From assembly GCA_023390985.1 (NCBI GenBank), contig JAEWBU010000276.1:1-7937 (forward strand): a DNA stretch of 7,937 nucleotides. Direction: 5' to 3'. Positions 5,873 to 7,937 of this stretch are shown one piece after another. Each line of letters starts with the position of its first letter. Position 1 is the first letter of the stretch. The position numbers were made by a program, and so were the translations under genes. Origin of the DNA: Pseudomonadota bacterium (GTDB lineage: Bacteria > Pseudomonadota > Gammaproteobacteria > Burkholderiales > Burkholderiaceae_C). The notes under the pieces were generated by a model that did no database searches, was not told the origin of the DNA, and was given only the letters and a program-made list of their open reading frames with translations.

Positions 5873-6505
5873 ATGTCGAAGTGGCTCTTCAGTATTGCGC
5901 TGGTTGTGTCCGGTGTTCTCCCGGCCCAGGCGCAGCCTGCCACTGCCGAAGGTGATTTCAGTCGTTTCATGGCCGAGAGAGTGGTCGAGAAACTGGCCGA
6001 GAAAGTGGCCGAAAAGCCCGCCGAAAAACCGGTCGAGAAAGGCTTGGTGCAGCGCCTGGGCCAAGTCGGCGAGCGCATCACCGACACCACCGCCGAGCTG
6101 GTCGTCACCGCCATGGGCTTCCTGGGCGTGCCCTATCGCCGCGGCGGCAACTCGGTCGAGACCGGATTCGACTGCAGCGGCTTCGTGCGCGCCATCTACG
6201 AACAGACCGTCGGCCTGATCCTGCCCCGCCGCGCCAGCGAGCAGGCGGCGGCCACGCAGGTCATCGACAAGCGCGATCTGCAACCCGGCGACCTGGTGTT
6301 CTTCAACACGCTGCGCCGCGCCTTCAGCCACGTCGGCATCTACGTCGGCGACGGCAAGTTCGTACACTCGCCCAAGCCGGGCGCCCAGGTGCGGGTGGAA
6401 GACATGAACGGCAGCTACTGGCAGCGCCGCTTCGACGGCGCGCGCCGGGTGCTGGTGACGCAGCAGCAGGCTGCGCCCGCCGCCGGCGCCAGCCCGGCGC
6501 CCTGA
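5873..6505 (+). CDS. Exported NlpC/P60 (C40) family cysteine peptidase, putative peptidoglycan endopeptidase
   Basis: A 210-residue protein likely to cleave peptide bonds in peptidoglycan stems in the periplasm. It starts with a signal peptide (MSKWLFSIALVVSGVLPAQA, cleavage after about residue 20). Residues 38-56 are five EK-containing tetrapeptide-spaced units (VEK, AEK, AEK, AEK, VEK), a charged linker or short helix. The catalytic domain covers about 78-195: Cys101 in FDCSGFV, His153 in SHVGIYVG and His165 in FVHSPKPG form the expected Cys-His-His set. The tail is Ala/Pro/Gln-rich. Start choice: an in-frame ATG at 5810 would extend the protein, but codons 5810-5872 use many A/T third positions (TTA, TCA, AAA, ACT), unlike genes here, and the signal peptide begins at 5873. 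Neither start has a good Shine-Dalgarno. It converges on lpdA with a 16-base gap. The family is secure; the exact bond cleaved is inferred. Confidence 0.9.
   Translation: MSKWLFSIALVVSGVLPAQAQPATAEGDFSRFMAERVVEKLAEKVAEKPAEKPVEKGLVQRLGQVGERITDTTAELVVTAMGFLGVPYRRGGNSVETGFDCSGFVRAIYEQTVGLILPRRASEQAAATQVIDKRDLQPGDLVFFNTLRRAFSHVGIYVGDGKFVHSPKPGAQVRVEDMNGSYWQRRFDGARRVLVTQQQAAPAAGASPAP
5984..6040 (+). repeat. 12-base in-frame tandem repeat encoding x-E-K units
   Basis: Five imperfect copies of a 12-base unit (about G[TC]CGA[GA]AA[AG]NNN; the last copy lacks its final codon) encode VEKL, AEKV, AEKP, AEKP and VEK. They lie between the signal peptide and the catalytic domain of the NlpC/P60 protein. 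Third-position differences between copies (GAG/GAA, AAA/AAG) show the array is not a very recent expansion. Confidence 0.7.
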
Positions 6506-6521
6506 CCTTCCGACCCGTTGA

Positions 6522-7937
6522 TCAGCGCCGCTGCGGCGGCACGTCCGTGCAGGTGCCGTGCGCGATCTCGGCGGCCATGCCGATGCTCTCGCCCAGCGTG
6601 GGGTGCGGATGGATGGTCTTGCCGATGTCCACCTCGTCGGCGCCCATCTCGATGGCCAGGGCCACCTCGCTGATCAGGTCGCCGGCATGCGTGCCGACGA
6701 TGCCGCCGCCCACGATGCGATGGGTCTGCGCGTCGAACAGCAGCTTGGTGAAGCCCTCGTCGCGCGTGTTCGCGATGGCGCGGCCCGATGCCGACCAGGG
6801 GAAGTGGCCCTTCTTGATGGCGATGCCCTGCGCCTTGGCCTGCTCTTCGGTCAGGCCGACCCAGGCGACTTCCGGATCGGTGTAGGCCACGCTCGGGATC
6901 ACGCGGGCGTTGAAGGTGCTCTTTTCGCCCGCCGCGGCTTCCGCCGCCACGTGCGCCTCGTGCACCGCCTTGTGGGCCAGCATCGGCTGGCCGACGATGT
7001 CGCCGATGGCGAAGATGTGCGGCACGTTGGTGCGCATCTGGATGTCGACCGGGATGAAGCCGCGCTCGCCGACGATGACGCCGGCCTTCTCGGCGCCGAT
7101 CTTCTTGCCGTTGGGGCTGCGGCCCACGGCCTGCAGCACCAGGTCGTACAACTGCGGCTCCTTGGGGGCCTGCTCGCCTTCGAAGCGCACCAGGATGCCG
7201 TCATTGGTGGCTTCGGCGCCCACCGTCTTGGTCTTCAACATGATGTTGTCGAAGCGCGGCGCGTTCATCTTCTGCCACACCCGCACCAGGTCGCGGTCGG
7301 CGCCCTGCATCAGGCCGTCGAGCATTTCCACCACGTCGAGGCGAGCGCCCAGCGTGGAATAGACCGTGCCCATTTCCAGGCCGATGATGCCGCCGCCCAG
7401 AATGAGCATGCGCTTGGGATCGGTCGCGAGTTCCAGCGCGCCGGTGGAGTCCACCACGCGCGGGTCCTTGGGCATGAAGGGCAGCGACACGGCCTGCGAG
7501 CCGGCGGCGATGATCGCGTTCCTGAAGCGGATCACCTGCTTCCTGCCGGTGGTGTCCTTGCCCTGCCCCGTGGTTTCTTCGACCTGCAGGTGATGCGGGT
7601 CGACGAAGGTGCCGTTGCCGCGCACCACCGTCACCTTGCGCATCTTGGCCATCGACGCGAGCCCGCCGGTGAGCTTGCCGGTGACCTTGTCCTTGTGGGC
7701 CTTGAGCTTCGCGCGGTCGATGGTCGGCTTGCCGTAGCTCACGCCCAGGTCGGCGAAGTGATTGACCTCGTCCATCACGGCCGCGACGTGCAGCAGCGCC
7801 TTGGAGGGGATGCAGCCCACGTTCAGGCAGACGCCACCCAGCGTGGCGTAGCGCTCGACCAGCACCACCTTCATGCCGAGGTCGGCGGCGCGGAAGGCGG
7901 CGGAGTAGCCGCCGGGACCGGCACCGAGGACCAGCAT
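6522..7937 (-). CDS. lpdA: Dihydrolipoyl dehydrogenase (E3), N-terminus beyond the window
   Basis: The FAD- and NAD-dependent flavoprotein that reoxidises dihydrolipoyl groups in pyruvate or 2-oxoglutarate dehydrogenase complexes, in the cytosol. The window holds 471 codons. In order (window numbering): FAD-binding GAGPGGYSAA (5-14), the redox disulfide GGVCLNVGCIPSK with Cys37 and Cys42, NAD-binding GGGIIGLEMG near the middle, the second FAD motif with IFAIGDIVGQPMLAHKA, and the C-terminal interface domain with the His445/Glu450 pair in IHPHPTLGESIG. The ATG at the very edge (7935-7937) is the Met of the first beta strand, just before the FAD motif, so it is probably internal. Burkholderiales E3 proteins with this DMLVLGAGPGGYSAAF-like opening commonly carry an extra N-terminal lipoyl domain, which would be off the right edge; that is inference. 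The other pyruvate dehydrogenase genes may lie upstream, beyond the window. Confidence 0.95.
   Translation of the reverse strand: MLVLGAGPGGYSAAFRAADLGMKVVLVERYATLGGVCLNVGCIPSKALLHVAAVMDEVNHFADLGVSYGKPTIDRAKLKAHKDKVTGKLTGGLASMAKMRKVTVVRGNGTFVDPHHLQVEETTGQGKDTTGRKQVIRFRNAIIAAGSQAVSLPFMPKDPRVVDSTGALELATDPKRMLILGGGIIGLEMGTVYSTLGARLDVVEMLDGLMQGADRDLVRVWQKMNAPRFDNIMLKTKTVGAEATNDGILVRFEGEQAPKEPQLYDLVLQAVGRSPNGKKIGAEKAGVIVGERGFIPVDIQMRTNVPHIFAIGDIVGQPMLAHKAVHEAHVAAEAAAGEKSTFNARVIPSVAYTDPEVAWVGLTEEQAKAQGIAIKKGHFPWSASGRAIANTRDEGFTKLLFDAQTHRIVGGGIVGTHAGDLISEVALAIEMGADEVDIGKTIHPHPTLGESIGMAAEIAHGTCTDVPPQRR

Noticed and set aside
6485..6501. GGCGCC-AGCCC-GGCGCC inverted repeat at the end of the NlpC/P60 gene, facing lpdA
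   Set aside because: A six-bp GC stem just before the stop with no T-tract on either strand; it encodes the Ala/Pro-rich tail, so composition alone can explain it.
1..7937. Mobile element, phage, CRISPR or defence system
   Set aside because: No transposase, integrase, Cas-like protein, regular repeat-spacer array, tRNA-like sequence or terminal repeats were seen; all genes are intact housekeeping or signalling types apart from the prpE stop.

Overview
The window is very GC-rich, its coding sequences strongly prefer G or C at third codon positions, and genes are tightly packed on both strands. Together with the protein types (a PrpE-type propionyl-CoA synthetase, a Burkholderiales-like dihydrolipoyl dehydrogenase, a PQQ sugar dehydrogenase), this suggests a betaproteobacterium, probably Burkholderiales/Comamonadaceae (Ramlibacter- or Variovorax-like). 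That placement is inferred from protein resemblance, without a database search.

Layout. (1) 1-1850, minus strand: prpE, nearly complete, but interrupted after codon 113 by an in-frame TAA where the family has Tyr; its last dozen or so codons lie beyond the left edge. (2) 1921-2520, minus: an isochorismatase-like cysteine hydrolase just upstream of prpE. (3) 2521-2852: a 332-base divergent intergenic region with three related CCGTCG/CGACGG hexamers about two helical turns apart. (4) 2853-3947 and 3965-4612, plus: a two-gene two-component unit, made of a soluble REC-HisKA_3-HATPase kinase and a NarL/FixJ-type response regulator. (5) 4617-5738, minus: an exported PQQ-dependent aldose sugar dehydrogenase, convergent with the regulator. 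The two stop codons are four bases apart and lie in the two arms of one perfect hairpin. (6) 5739-5872: a short divergent promoter region. (7) 5873-6505, plus: an exported NlpC/P60 cysteine peptidase. (8) 6522 to the right edge, minus: dihydrolipoyl dehydrogenase (lpdA), with its N-terminus outside the window.

The genes do not form one obvious pathway. They read as ordinary chromosomal background: central carbon metabolism (propionate activation, the E3 subunit of 2-oxoacid dehydrogenases), periplasmic sugar oxidation, cell-wall hydrolysis and a signalling pair of unknown stimulus. I see no mobile element, CRISPR array, tRNA, rRNA or phage gene, and no convincing undescribed system. The points most worth a second look are the broken prpE, the spaced repeat sites before the kinase, the receiver-first kinase without any sensor or membrane domain, and the shared hairpin at the convergent stop codons.
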